Assembly: GCF_006438915.1 (NCBI RefSeq)
Contig: NZ_RCZE01000005.1
Span: forward strand, 62,001-126,000
Direction: 5' to 3'
Source of the DNA: Pseudomonas arsenicoxydans
GTDB taxonomy: Bacteria > Pseudomonadota > Gammaproteobacteria > Pseudomonadales > Pseudomonadaceae
DNA length: 64,000 bases
Part shown: positions 8,815-16,905 of the stretch, in pieces
Numbering within the stretch: position 1 is the stretch's first letter
How the letters are laid out: each line of letters starts with the position of its first letter
Notes under the pieces: generated by a model
Database searches by the model: none
Told to the model about the DNA's origin: nothing
Seen by the model: the letters and a program-made list of their open reading frames with translations, nothing else
Program-made: the position numbers and the translations under genes

Positions 8815-9483
8815 TCAGTTACTCGCCACTTGCGCCACATTGCCCGACGTCACCAGCGCCTTCAGCGAAGTATCAAATTGCTTCAGCGCATTCACCTGCA
8901 ATTCGGTTTGCCGGTCGATTTGCGCCGCAATTTCAGGGGCCGCTTTGCCGTGTACCCAAACCGACGGCATTTGTTGGGCGCGTGAGCCTTCGGCCTGGCC
9001 GATGTACTGCAGATTCGCATCATAGAACTTGGCCATGAACCGTGCTTCGACCTGATTATTGCGCTTGGACACCAGGCGGCTATAGGTGTCCAGCATCACC
9101 ACCACGTCAGGATGGGCTTGCACCAGTGCGTCGAGGTTGTCGTAGACCGTCACCGAGCTGAACTGTTTTTGCAGCGAGCCCATAAGCCAGTTAATCGCAA
9201 GTTTCGGATCGGAGCTGTTGACGAACGCACTGCTGATGCGCGAATCAAGCTGCGGGTTCTTCGCGCCGTTCACCGCCACCGCATGGTACTGCTCGAGGTA
9301 TTGCAGGGTGTTGACGGTGTTTTCGCTGTAGAGCACACCCACTGATTGGGCATGTTGCAGGCTGGCTGTGCTGTCGGCGACAGGGGCGAAATGGCAAGCC
9401 GGATCAGCCGCGTAGGCCGGCACGGTGGCGGCGACGCTGCCGGTGAATACAGCGATAAAAGCCAGCAAGGTAGACATTCTCAT
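8815..9483 (-). CDS. Exported hypothetical protein
   Basis: The 222-aa product has a signal peptide (STLLAFIAVFTGSVAATVPAYA) and a mature part with a single early Cys. The mature region has alternating helices and strands: VGVLYSENTVNTLQYLEQY, a central LVQAHPDVVVMLDTYSRL, and a C-terminal helix. I do not recognise a named family. A periplasmic location is inferred. It is convergent with the serine hydrolase gene and divergent from the DUF2059-like gene. An internal ATG two codons in (9477) is an alternative start. Confidence 0.7.
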   Translation of the reverse strand: MRMSTLLAFIAVFTGSVAATVPAYAADPACHFAPVADSTASLQHAQSVGVLYSENTVNTLQYLEQYHAVAVNGAKNPQLDSRISSAFVNSSDPKLAINWLMGSLQKQFSSVTVYDNLDALVQAHPDVVVMLDTYSRLVSKRNNQVEARFMAKFYDANLQYIGQAEGSRAQQMPSVWVHGKAAPEIAAQIDRQTELQVNALKQFDTSLKALVTSGNVAQVASN

Positions 9484-9656
9484 CGCACAGGTTCCTTCAA
9501 AGGCGAATTCGGTATGTGGCTATCCTCCTCCCATGGCGAAAAAACAGAACTTGCATTCCTTGATGGTAATTATTGATTAAACCAATGGTTGCGCGATGAG
9601 CCTCGGTCTACGCTGCACTGACGCCCCTTTTTCCCTGTCACCCATGGAGCCCAACT

Positions 9657-10133
9657 GTGAACCGGATGCCTTCTGCTGCCCTCTTGCTGACCGTGTTATT
9701 TGCCCTGTCGAATCCAGCCTCCGCCGATGCACCGGCCCTGAATGAAGCGCGCACATTGGTCGCCAAAGCGCACATGGGCAGCAACCTCCCCGCCATCGCC
9801 CTGTCGGCGGCGCAGGGAACGGTTTCCTGGTCGGTGATTGCCGAGAAGTTGGGGGCTGACGACGCCAACCGCATCGTGTCCGAAGAAATCACCGCGTTGC
9901 TGCCCAAGTACCAGCCGGAATGGGACGAGAACCTGGCGCGGGCCTATGAGAAGTCGTTCTCCGAGGAAGAGCTGTCATCGCTGGTCGCTGATGGGCCGGC
10001 CTCGCAATACGTGGAAAAAGTAAAAGCCCAGCAAGCCACCGTCGGTGGCGAGATGCGTTCGACGTCGGAGCCGATTGTGGCGGCGCTGGTGACGGAAGCG
10101 CTGAAGGCGACCATGGAGAAACGCTTGCCGTAA
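9657..10133 (+). CDS. Exported DUF2059-like protein
   Basis: The 158-aa product starts with GTG and has a signal peptide (PSAALLLTVLFALSNPASA). The helical mature part includes ALLPKYQPEWDENLARAYEKSFSEEELSSL, which resembles the DUF2059 pattern of helices (often IYQKHFTEAELKALIAFY in relatives). The GTG start is supported by GGAG at 9646-9649, 7 bases upstream, and no ATG fits better. A periplasmic location is inferred; function is unknown. The exported hydrolase gene follows 59 bases later. Confidence 0.7.
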   Translation: MNRMPSAALLLTVLFALSNPASADAPALNEARTLVAKAHMGSNLPAIALSAAQGTVSWSVIAEKLGADDANRIVSEEITALLPKYQPEWDENLARAYEKSFSEEELSSLVADGPASQYVEKVKAQQATVGGEMRSTSEPIVAALVTEALKATMEKRLP

Positions 10134-10192
10134 TGCGGTCTACGCTGCTTCAGGTACGCCACTTCCCACGCGTACCTTGGGAGAAGACCGCT

Positions 10193-11101
10193 ATGCTACG
10201 CACCTTGCTGACCGCTTCATTGCTGCTTGCACTCAGCCTCCCGGCACAGGCCGGGGTCACACCGTTCCCCGCCGCGTTTCATACGCAGGACATCAGCGTC
10301 GAAGGCGTCAAAATCCATGTGCGCGTCGGCGGCAAGGGGCCGGCCGTGGTGATGCTGCATGGTTTCGGCGACACCGGCGACATGTGGGCGCCCCTGGCGG
10401 CGGACCTGGTCAAGGACCACACCGTCGTGGTGCCGGACTTGCGCGGCCTGGGGCTATCGGCGATCCCGGAAAGCGGCTACGACAAAAAGACCCAGGCCGG
10501 CGACGTCCGTGGCGTTTTGGCGGCGCTGGGGATCGAGCATTCGGTGGTCATCGGCCATGACATCGGCACCATGGTCGCCTTCGCCTACGCCTCGCGTTAC
10601 CCGCAACTGACCGATCGCCTGGTGGTGATGGATGCGCCGGTGCCCGGCATACCGCCCTGGAACGACATCGTCCGCTCGCCGATGCTCTGGCATTTCGACT
10701 TTGGCGGGCCGGACGCCGAGCGTCTGGTGGCGGGTCGTGAACGCATCTACCTGGACCGCTTCTGGAACGAGTTCGCCGGTGACCGCAACAAAGTCGATGA
10801 AGCTACCCGTCAGCATTACGCCAAGCTCTATGCCCGCCCCGGTGTGATGCACGCGGCCTTCGCGCAGTTCCGCAGCATTCGTCAGGACGCCGTGGACAAC
10901 GAAGCCTCGATGAAAACGCGACTGACCATGCCGATACTTGCCATCGGCGGTGAAAAATCCTTTGGGGCCAATGAAGCGATCGTGATGCGCAACGCCGCGG
11001 ACAACGTCACCGAAGTGGTAATCCCGGGCGCCGGGCACTGGCTGATGGAGGAAGCGCCGACCGCGACCATTCAAGCGATCCGCGCCTTCATCGCGCCGTG
11101 A
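10193..11101 (+). CDS. Exported alpha/beta hydrolase, epoxide hydrolase-like
   Basis: The 302-aa protein has a signal peptide (MLRTLLTASLLLALSLPAQA). The hydrolase core has the HGFGDTGDMW oxyanion segment (residues 56-65), nucleophile Asp123 in VIGHDIGTMVAF and catalytic His in GAGHWLMEEAP. An Asp nucleophile in GHDIG is characteristic of epoxide hydrolases and haloalkane dehalogenases rather than of serine esterases. The periplasmic location is unusual for these enzymes but occurs in pseudomonads. GGGAGA lies 9 bases before the ATG, supporting this start over the GTG/ATG at 10133. Confidence 0.86.
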   Translation: MLRTLLTASLLLALSLPAQAGVTPFPAAFHTQDISVEGVKIHVRVGGKGPAVVMLHGFGDTGDMWAPLAADLVKDHTVVVPDLRGLGLSAIPESGYDKKTQAGDVRGVLAALGIEHSVVIGHDIGTMVAFAYASRYPQLTDRLVVMDAPVPGIPPWNDIVRSPMLWHFDFGGPDAERLVAGRERIYLDRFWNEFAGDRNKVDEATRQHYAKLYARPGVMHAAFAQFRSIRQDAVDNEASMKTRLTMPILAIGGEKSFGANEAIVMRNAADNVTEVVIPGAGHWLMEEAPTATIQAIRAFIAP

Positions 11102-11120
11102 CGGCGTCGGTTGATACGCC

Positions 11121-11164
11121 GCTGTTACGTGGCTGATTCCGGGGATCGCCACGCTGTTACCTTA
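11121..11164. promoter_or_regulatory. Repeated TGTTAC motifs upstream of the 82-aa gene
   Basis: GCTGTTACGTGG (11121-11132) and GCTGTTACCTTA (11153-11164) share GCTGTTAC and lie 32 bases apart, roughly three helical turns. Similar GTTAC motifs lie before the next gene at 11588-11610, with an inverted GTAAC at 11645. They could be operator half-sites; this is pattern recognition only. Confidence 0.3.
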
Positions 11165-11284
11165 GCGACCGTGTTGTCACTTCTGCGGGGGCTGGCCGGC
11201 CAATAGAGTAGTGCCTTCGGTGTGCAGGCACAGGCTTTCGGCCCGGCTGTCCGCCGATCCCCCCATCACGGAAGAGGTGACACC

Positions 11285-11533
11285 ATGAGTTTCGTCATTG
11301 TTGAGAAGAACCAGAGCAGCGTCCCGTCCGAAGCCGATCTGAAAAAGGCCATGGTCGAGTCCGGCGGCACGCCGGGTGAAGTGACCGGCACCAATGCCAG
11401 CCGAAAAATGACCTACACCGGCCTGGTCAATCACACGGTGTTCGAGAACAAGCTGATCGATATTGCCAAAGGAAAACGCAACAGCTGGGCCTACAGCTGG
11501 GCTGATGCAACGGTGAGTGCGGCGGCGCACTGA
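11285..11533 (+). CDS. Small hypothetical protein of an unknown locus
   Basis: The 82-aa product (MSFVIVEKNQSSVPSEADLK...) has no signal peptide or membrane segment. AGAGGTGACACC precedes the ATG. The sequence is compact and beta-rich in the middle (NASRKMTYTGLVNHTVFENK). I do not recognise a family. It is followed by the 246-aa unknown gene on the same strand, and both upstream regions contain repeated GTTAC motifs, so the two may be co-regulated, possibly by the winged-helix protein encoded at 12535-13338. Confidence 0.65.
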   Translation: MSFVIVEKNQSSVPSEADLKKAMVESGGTPGEVTGTNASRKMTYTGLVNHTVFENKLIDIAKGKRNSWAYSWADATVSAAAH

Positions 11534-11587
11534 GGCCACGGCGGGGTGGTCGAAGGGCCGCCCTGCTGTTTCATCGTTTGATACTCC

Positions 11588-11650
11588 GCCGTTACACATG
11601 CTGTTACCTGCCGGGCTGGAACCGGGTTGACGCGCCCTCTGACTGTAACG
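11588..11650. promoter_or_regulatory. GTTAC motif cluster upstream of the 246-aa gene
   Basis: GCCGTTACACAT (11588-11599) and GCTGTTACCTG (11600-11610) are directly adjacent, and GACTGTAACG (11641-11650) carries the inverted core. The same GCTGTTAC core precedes the neighbouring 82-aa gene. A shared regulator site is a hypothesis. Confidence 0.3.
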
Positions 11651-11754
11651 CCGAGACACTTCGCCGCCCCGCTCCGCCCGCCTACAGTGAAGCCGTCAAT
11701 GTGCTCAATGAGCCGTTGATTGCCCGACTCACCACACCAAGGAATAGGGAAACC

Positions 11755-12495
11755 ATGAGCAAATCCATTGCAGTAAGCGAACATCAGAAAACACTTCATG
11801 ACGACGTGCAGGCCGCCGTCAAATCGCTGCTGGCCGCGCCAACCGCCTTGAAAAGCACTGACTACAGCAAGGTCCTGACGTCGACGCTGGCAGCGACGCA
11901 AAAGTCGGTCAAAATCCAGATCGCCGCCGGCGACCTGACCACGCTTAAACAATCAGGCTACAAGTTGTGTTTCGCCAAGAAGGTCGGTAACGAAGCCTTC
12001 AACGTGGTCTGGCAGTCCTATGTTCAATACCTGAGCAACAACACCTTCAGCTGGACCCCGCAGTATCAGCTGTTCGGCTCCAATACGTTCCAGGCCAACG
12101 TGCAAGTGGAAGTCTCGACTAACATCGTCACGATTGGTCTGGGTCAACAGTCAATACTGGACAATTCGGGCTTGATGGGCCCGGCGACGACCGGTGGCCC
12201 TGACACGGCGATCACCCTGATCAACAATTACGGCAACATCCACCCTGGCGTCAGTCAACTGTCCACCGGTATCGATGGCAAGCAGGTCAGCACTCCGATC
12301 TATGTGGCCTCCAACCCAGTGGTCCTAGGCTCCACGGCGCTGACCCCGGTCGAAACCATATTGGTGTGGTTCGAACAAAACGTGCAGACCAGCACCATGT
12401 TCAGCACCTCGCGCTCTCAATCCGTCGAAATCGACCTGACGTTCGACAACAATGCCGCCCGCCTCTACTCCGGAGGCAGCTGGACCGTCGTGTAA
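11755..12495 (+). CDS. Hypothetical beta-rich protein, 246 aa
   Basis: The protein starts MSKSIAVSEHQKTLHDDVQA with a helical N-terminal 60 residues, followed by a long beta-rich region (GYKLCFAKKVGNEAFNVVWQ, YLSNNTFSWTPQYQLFG, VQVEVSTNIVTIGLGQQ, NNYGNIHPGVSQL). There is no signal peptide. The regularly spaced aromatic and Thr/Asn-rich strands look like a beta-sandwich of lectin or pore-former type, but I cannot name a family. The ATG at 11755 is preferred over the open frame upstream, which has different composition. A strong bidirectional hairpin follows the stop. Confidence 0.68.
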   Translation: MSKSIAVSEHQKTLHDDVQAAVKSLLAAPTALKSTDYSKVLTSTLAATQKSVKIQIAAGDLTTLKQSGYKLCFAKKVGNEAFNVVWQSYVQYLSNNTFSWTPQYQLFGSNTFQANVQVEVSTNIVTIGLGQQSILDNSGLMGPATTGGPDTAITLINNYGNIHPGVSQLSTGIDGKQVSTPIYVASNPVVLGSTALTPVETILVWFEQNVQTSTMFSTSRSQSVEIDLTFDNNAARLYSGGSWTVV

Positions 12496-12506
12496 AACCT
12501 GCATCC

Positions 12507-12528
12507 GGGGCAACCTTGCGGTTGCCCC
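12507..12528. terminator. Bidirectional terminator hairpin
   Basis: GGGGCAACC (12507-12515) pairs perfectly with GGTTGCCCC (12520-12528) around the loop TTGC. It sits between two convergent stops (12495 and 12535), so it can end transcription from both sides. The flanking T-tract is poor. Confidence 0.7.
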
Positions 12529-12534
12529 ATCTAA

Positions 12535-13338
12535 TCAAGCGTCACCACCGCCACGGGCGAAATACCCGGTCAATGACTGGCAGATCGACTCAGCCAGATC
12601 TTCCTGAGTGGCGATGCCATAAGGGCGATTGCGATCAAACTGCTCCGACCAGCGAATCCGCCCCTGTGCGACATCAATCAGGCGCACCGAGGCCCGGACC
12701 CGGGTCGACTCAACCCGCACACTGCCCTCCAGCGAATAATGGCCGCGCCCGGCGCGCACCAGGTCCGAGACTTTGGCACTGTTGCGCGGCACTTTCATCA
12801 ACACATGGTTGCCGCGGTTTTGCGCCTGTTCGAATGACTCGAACAGCCTGCAGCTCAGCTCTTCGCACAAGCCCCGGGCAAAGTCATCGCCGTCGCGGGT
12901 GATGCAGGTAAATGGCTGAATCTGCAACACCGGGTGGCGCGTCGCGCTCGCTTTCGGATGATGTCGTTGATAAGCCAGGCGATAACACCCGGCCGGTATG
13001 CTCAGGCGTACCGGGTCTTGCTGACCGGTGGTGGTGTAATGGGTCGCGAGTTTGCGGCGCAATCGCCCCACCTGCACGCGCACCACCGGATCGTCGCCGG
13101 TGCAGTAAATCGCCGGATCACGGCGAAACACTGCCAGGCCGATGGCGTGCTCGGTGAGCGCAATATTCGGATGTTGAAGGTCATGCTCGAGCAGATAGCG
13201 CAGCAGATCGCCCATCCGCCGGGACTTGGCAAACACCGGGCTGGCCAACAGCTGCGCCAGCACCCGCTGGATTTCTTCACGATCGAGTGGTTCGGGGACA
13301 CCCTCGGCACTCAAATTGCCAACGCGCTTGATCACCAT
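12535..13338 (-). CDS. Winged-helix plus TolB-like domain regulator
   Basis: The 267-aa protein has an N-terminal domain of a type often found before adenylate cyclase or TPR modules: VFAKSRRMGDLLRYLLEHDL, then TEHAIGLAVFRRDP and DDPVVRVQVGRLRRKLATHY, ending with LSIPAGCYRLAY. The C-terminal half (residues about 135-260) resembles the TolB N-terminal-like/FlgO-type fold, with YSLEGSVRVESTRVRASVRL and the strand IRWSEQFDR. No membrane segment is visible. It is convergent with the 246-aa unknown gene and is the obvious candidate to regulate the locus. The signal it senses is unknown. Confidence 0.75.
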   Translation of the reverse strand: MVIKRVGNLSAEGVPEPLDREEIQRVLAQLLASPVFAKSRRMGDLLRYLLEHDLQHPNIALTEHAIGLAVFRRDPAIYCTGDDPVVRVQVGRLRRKLATHYTTTGQQDPVRLSIPAGCYRLAYQRHHPKASATRHPVLQIQPFTCITRDGDDFARGLCEELSCRLFESFEQAQNRGNHVLMKVPRNSAKVSDLVRAGRGHYSLEGSVRVESTRVRASVRLIDVAQGRIRWSEQFDRNRPYGIATQEDLAESICQSLTGYFARGGGDA

Positions 13339-13684
13339 TGCCTGCCTCCGTGCAGGTTATCGACAATCGCTTGCCACCTCATTTGAAGTGGAATGGATAC
13401 TGAAGTCGTACTCCTTGACCCTGTGCAACGTCTACGCCGGGGAAGGCTCGGACGCTGCAACGTCGAAGCTTAGCAGCCGACAGAAAATGGGTTGAATAAT
13501 TGCCGCTGGCAACGTGCCCTGTTCGTCTGATCCGTAGTTTTCTGCAGGTTCTGTCTCTGTACCGCAACCTGCGTCGGTCCGACAATGCGCAGCGGACCGC
13601 AACAGTTTGTTAATATCCACGCGCTTTTTTAGTCTGATTCATCAGCCGCCCAAGATTTCACGTCGCTACACAGGATTTTCCCCC
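13339..13684. other. Intergenic gap with a small inverted repeat
   Basis: No gene is seen in these 346 bases between the winged-helix regulator and the SCO gene. An inverted repeat CGGTCCG/CGGACCG lies at 13575-13581 and 13593-13599, about 90 bases before the SCO start, and could be an operator. The divergent promoters of both genes must lie here. Confidence 0.4.
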
Positions 13685-14290
13685 ATGAGTACGTTGTATA
13701 CCCGTCGCACTGTCCTGCGCGGCATGAGCCTGTTGAGCCTCGGCCTGCTGGCCGGTTGTGATGACAGCAGCAAGCTGTCGTTCAAGTACGGCAAGGACCT
13801 CAGCGACAAGATCATGGGCCGGACCTTCAAGCTCAAGGACGCCGATGGCGAAACCCGGATGCTGACCAGCTATCGCGGGATGATGCCGATGATTTTCTTC
13901 GGCTTCACCCAGTGCCCGGCCGTGTGCCCGACGACTCTGGCCCGCGCCGCCCAGGCGAAGAAATTGATGGGCCGCGATGGCGAAAAGCTCCAGGTTATTT
14001 TCATCACCCTGGACCCTGAGCGCGACACACCGCAGATGCTCGACAAGTACGTCAAATCCTTCGACCCGACCTTTGAAGCGCTGCACGGCACGCTGGAAGA
14101 AACCGCCGCCACCGCCAAGGAATTCGGCGTGTTCTTTGAAAAAGTCCCGAACGGTGACAGCTACACCCTCTCCCACACCGCGACCAGTTACGTCTTCGAC
14201 TCCCGGGGCAATCTGCGCCTGGGCCTGTCCGCGTCCCTTACCGCCCAAGAGTGTGCAGAAGACCTGCTCACCGTCATGGAGGTCTGCTAA
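13685..14290 (+). CDS. SCO1/SenC family copper chaperone/thioredoxin-like protein
   Basis: The 201-aa protein has an N-terminal membrane/lipoprotein-type signal with the lipobox LGLLAGC (Cys23), so it is probably an inner-membrane lipoprotein facing the periplasm. It carries the SCO copper site CPAVCPTT (CxxxC) and the distal His in LSHTATSYVFD within a thioredoxin fold. SCO proteins deliver copper to the CuA site of cytochrome c oxidase or act in thiol homeostasis. Its stop overlaps the start of the PCu(A)C gene (TAATG), so the two are translationally coupled. The long upstream open frame from 13607 is not signal-like, so ATG 13685 is used. Confidence 0.9.
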   Translation: MSTLYTRRTVLRGMSLLSLGLLAGCDDSSKLSFKYGKDLSDKIMGRTFKLKDADGETRMLTSYRGMMPMIFFGFTQCPAVCPTTLARAAQAKKLMGRDGEKLQVIFITLDPERDTPQMLDKYVKSFDPTFEALHGTLEETAATAKEFGVFFEKVPNGDSYTLSHTATSYVFDSRGNLRLGLSASLTAQECAEDLLTVMEVC

Positions 14291-14763
14291 TGACTGCACC
14301 ATCCTTCCAACGCATCAAACAACTGGCCCTGGGCCTGTCGCTGATAGGCCTGGGCTTTCAGGCGTCGGCGCAAACCGAAGTTCACGACGCCTGGGTCCGC
14401 GCGACCGTTGCCGGCCAACCGTCCACCGGCGCGTTCATGACTGTGCAGGCTGACAGCGACAGCACCCTGCTAAGCGTTCAGTCGCCGGCGGCAAAAACAG
14501 TACAGGTGCACCAAATGAGCATGAAAGACGATGTGATGAAAATGGGCATGGTCGAGTCCGTCGCGCTGCCGGCCGGCAAGCCTGTGACCTTCGATCCTCA
14601 TGGCTACCATGTGATGCTGATTGACCTGACGGCGCAGGTGAAGGAAGGCGATAAAGTCCCGCTGACCCTGACCGTTAAAAACGCCAAGGGCGAGCAGGAA
14701 ACCATCGAAGTGCAGGCCGAAGCGCGGGCACTCGGCACGATGGATCACAGCAAAATGCACTAA
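14290..14763 (+). CDS. PCu(A)C family periplasmic copper chaperone
   Basis: The 157-aa protein has a signal peptide (IKQLALGLSLIGLGFQASA). The mature part carries the PCu(A)C fold with HDAWVRAT near its start, the copper-binding His-Met cluster VQVHQMSMKDDVMKMGMVE and a second HVMLIDL segment, plus a Met/His C-terminal tail (MDHSKMH). These proteins bind Cu(I) and load cytochrome oxidase together with SCO proteins. The one-base overlap with the SCO gene matches that partnership. Confidence 0.92.
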   Translation: MTAPSFQRIKQLALGLSLIGLGFQASAQTEVHDAWVRATVAGQPSTGAFMTVQADSDSTLLSVQSPAAKTVQVHQMSMKDDVMKMGMVESVALPAGKPVTFDPHGYHVMLIDLTAQVKEGDKVPLTLTVKNAKGEQETIEVQAEARALGTMDHSKMH

Positions 14764-14819
14764 GGCGTTGGCCTTAATGCTGTAACCGTTTCAAACAGGC
14801 GTCCGACGACACCCCTCCA

Positions 14820-14840
14820 GACCCGCCGCCCAGGCGGGTC
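14820..14840 (+). terminator. Hairpin downstream of the copper chaperone pair
   Basis: GACCCGCC (14820-14827) pairs perfectly with GGCGGGTC (14833-14840) around GCCCA, 57 bases after the PCu(A)C stop. There is no T-tract, but position and GC-rich stem suit a terminator. Confidence 0.5.
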
Positions 14841-14976
14841 CGGGCGCTCTGCCTCAGTTATTTATACTCAAATGCCAGCTTAATAATATTTTACCGATAC
14901 CAGGGTGATCCCTAGTCTTGACCCCAAGAGATGGCAGGCCATTAGCGACCTGAATCCCACTTCGAAGGGTAAAGAG

Positions 14977-16287
14977 ATGACCACAGAAAAAACAAAAACA
15001 GACACGCTGATTGTTGGCGCCGGTCAGGCTGGCGTGGCCATGAGTGAACACCTGAGCAAACTCGGCGTGCCGCACCTGGTGCTGGAGCGCAACCGGATTG
15101 CCGAGCGCTGGCGCACCGGGCGTTGGGATTCGCTGGTGGCCAACGGTCCAGCGTGGCACGACCGTTTTCCGGGCATGGAATTCGATGACCTGAGCCCCGA
15201 CGGCTTTGCCCCGAAAGAACGTGTCGCCGATTACTTCGAAGCCTACGCCAAAAAATTCAACGCCCCGGTGCGCACCGGCGTTGACGTGCTGAGCGTCACA
15301 CGCAATGTCGGCCGCCCAGGCTTCACCATTGAAACCTCCGACGGCGTGATCGAGGCCAACCGTGTGGTGGCGGCCACCGGGCCATTCCAGAAACCGGTTA
15401 TCCCGCCCATCGCGCCCAAAGATCAGCCGTTCATTCAGATCCACTCGGCGGAATACCGCAACCCCGAGCAACTGCCCGAAGGCGCTGTGCTGGTGGTCGG
15501 CGCCGGCTCGTCGGGTGTGCAGATCGCCGATGAATTGCAGCGTTCGGGAAAACAGGTTTACCTCTCGGTCGGCGCCCACGACCGCCCGCCTCGCGCTTAT
15601 CGCAACCGGGATTTCTGCTGGTGGCTGGGCGTGCTCGGCGAGTGGGATCAGGCGGCAATGAAACCCGGTCGGGAACACGTGACCATCGCGGTCAGCGGTG
15701 CCGATGGCGGAAAGACCGTCGACTTCCGTGGCCTTGCCCATCGCGGCATGACCTTGGTCGGCCTGACCCAATCGTTCACGGGCGGCGTGGCGACGTTCCA
15801 GCCGAATCTGGCCGAGAACCTGGCGCGTGGCGACGAGAACTATCTGGCATTGCTTAACGCTGCCGACGCTTACATCGAGCGCAACGGCCTGGACCTGCCG
15901 GAAGAACCTGAAGCACGCATTACCTTCCCTGATCCAGCGTGCGTGACGAATCCGATTCTTGAGCTCGACTTGGTCAAGGCCGGCGTGACCTCGATCATCT
16001 GGGCCACCGGTTTTGCCACCGATTACAGCTGGCTCAAAGTGGGTGCCTTCGACGACAACGGCAAGCCGCAACATCAGCGCGGTGTGTCGAGCGAGCCCGG
16101 TGTGTATTTCCTCGGCCTGCCGTGGCAGTCGCGTCGTGGGTCTTCGTTCATCTGGGGCGTTTGGCACGACGCGAAATACGTGGCTGATCACATCGCCATC
16201 CAGCGTTCGTACCTCGACTACCACGATGCGGCGCAGCGTCAGGCTGAAGCCGTACCGGTCGCCCATAAAACCACTGTCAGCGCTTAA
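14977..16287 (+). CDS. Flavin-containing monooxygenase / NAD(P)-binding oxidoreductase
   Basis: The 436-aa protein has two dinucleotide-binding motifs: the FAD site TLIVGAGQAGVAMSEHL (about residues 12-28) and the NAD(P)H site VLVVGAGSSGVQIADEL (about residues 171-187). Between them ATGPFQKP matches the ATG-containing motif of flavoprotein monooxygenases, and the C-terminus has IIWATGFATDYSWLK. It probably hydroxylates an amine or carbonyl compound. ATG 14977 follows a GAAGGGTAAAGAG ribosome site. It is the first gene of a same-strand cluster with RidA, DUF1028 and an ArgE-like deacylase. The substrate is unknown. Confidence 0.88.
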   Translation: MTTEKTKTDTLIVGAGQAGVAMSEHLSKLGVPHLVLERNRIAERWRTGRWDSLVANGPAWHDRFPGMEFDDLSPDGFAPKERVADYFEAYAKKFNAPVRTGVDVLSVTRNVGRPGFTIETSDGVIEANRVVAATGPFQKPVIPPIAPKDQPFIQIHSAEYRNPEQLPEGAVLVVGAGSSGVQIADELQRSGKQVYLSVGAHDRPPRAYRNRDFCWWLGVLGEWDQAAMKPGREHVTIAVSGADGGKTVDFRGLAHRGMTLVGLTQSFTGGVATFQPNLAENLARGDENYLALLNAADAYIERNGLDLPEEPEARITFPDPACVTNPILELDLVKAGVTSIIWATGFATDYSWLKVGAFDDNGKPQHQRGVSSEPGVYFLGLPWQSRRGSSFIWGVWHDAKYVADHIAIQRSYLDYHDAAQRQAEAVPVAHKTTVSA

Positions 16288-16308
16288 GTCATTTTCCAGG
16301 AGCTTCAC

Positions 16309-16725
16309 ATGGCCACGCCAACCCATACCCGTATTCGCATGTTCAACACCAAGGAAACCTACCCGAATCAGAGCCTGGACAACGATTTGTGCCAAGCCGT
16401 GCGGGCCGGGAATACCGTTTATGTTCGTGGCCAGGTCGGGACAGATTTCGAAGGCAACCTGGTCGGTCTGGGCGATCCGCGTGCGCAGGCCGAGCAGGCG
16501 ATGCGCAACGTCAAGCAGTTGCTGGAAGAGGCTGGTAGTGACCTGAGCCACATCGTCAAAACCACGACTTACCTGATTGATCCGCGGTATCGCGAGCCGG
16601 TTTATCAGGAAGTGGGCAAGTGGCTGAAGGGCGTGTTTCCGATTTCGACCGGGTTGGTAGTGTCAGCGCTGGGGCAGCCGCAGTGGTTGATGGAGATTGA
16701 TGTGATTGCGGTGATTCCTGAGTAA
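16309..16725 (+). CDS. RidA family protein (YjgF/YER057c/UK114)
   Basis: The 138-aa protein has the RidA core: CQAVRAGNTVYVRGQVGTD, DPRAQAEQAMRNVKQLLEEAG, DLSHIVKTTTYLIDPRYREP and a C-terminal WLMEIDVIAVIP. RidA members deaminate reactive enamine/imine intermediates; this variant is of the longer catabolic type, and the usual catalytic Arg position (after TYL) is occupied by DPRYR. It lies 21 bases downstream of the flavin monooxygenase stop with an AGGAGCTT ribosome site, so it probably removes an imine or related product of that enzyme. Confidence 0.9.
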   Translation: MATPTHTRIRMFNTKETYPNQSLDNDLCQAVRAGNTVYVRGQVGTDFEGNLVGLGDPRAQAEQAMRNVKQLLEEAGSDLSHIVKTTTYLIDPRYREPVYQEVGKWLKGVFPISTGLVVSALGQPQWLMEIDVIAVIPE

Positions 16726-16741
16726 GCAGGTACACCGAGTC

Positions 16742-16859
16742 GCGGCCTTCGCGAGCAAGCCCGCTCCCACATTTGATCTTCTGTGAACACAGAATTTGCG
16801 TACGACATCAATCGAATGTGGGAGCGGCGGTGCGACGATTCGACTTGCTCGCGAAGGGG
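16742..16859. repeat. REPIN: paired inverted REP elements
   Basis: Two REP sequences in inverse orientation flank a spacer: CCTTCGCGAGCAAGCCCGCT... on the left and its inverse, AATGTGGGAGCGG...TTGCTCGCGAAGG, on the right. The left copy carries the fluorescens-group REP core; the right copy has an insertion (GGTGCGACGATTCGA) in the middle of the core. The pair separates RidA from the DUF1028 gene, inside an otherwise compact cluster. Confidence 0.85.
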
Positions 16860-16905
16860 CCCGCCCAGACGACCACTTTTCCAAGGCAAACCAAGGAGCA
16901 AAACC

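Noticed and set aside
14863..14868. TATACT as a -10 box for the flavin monooxygenase gene
   Set aside because: No matching -35 box 15-19 bases upstream, and it lies 109 bases before the start; not enough for a call.
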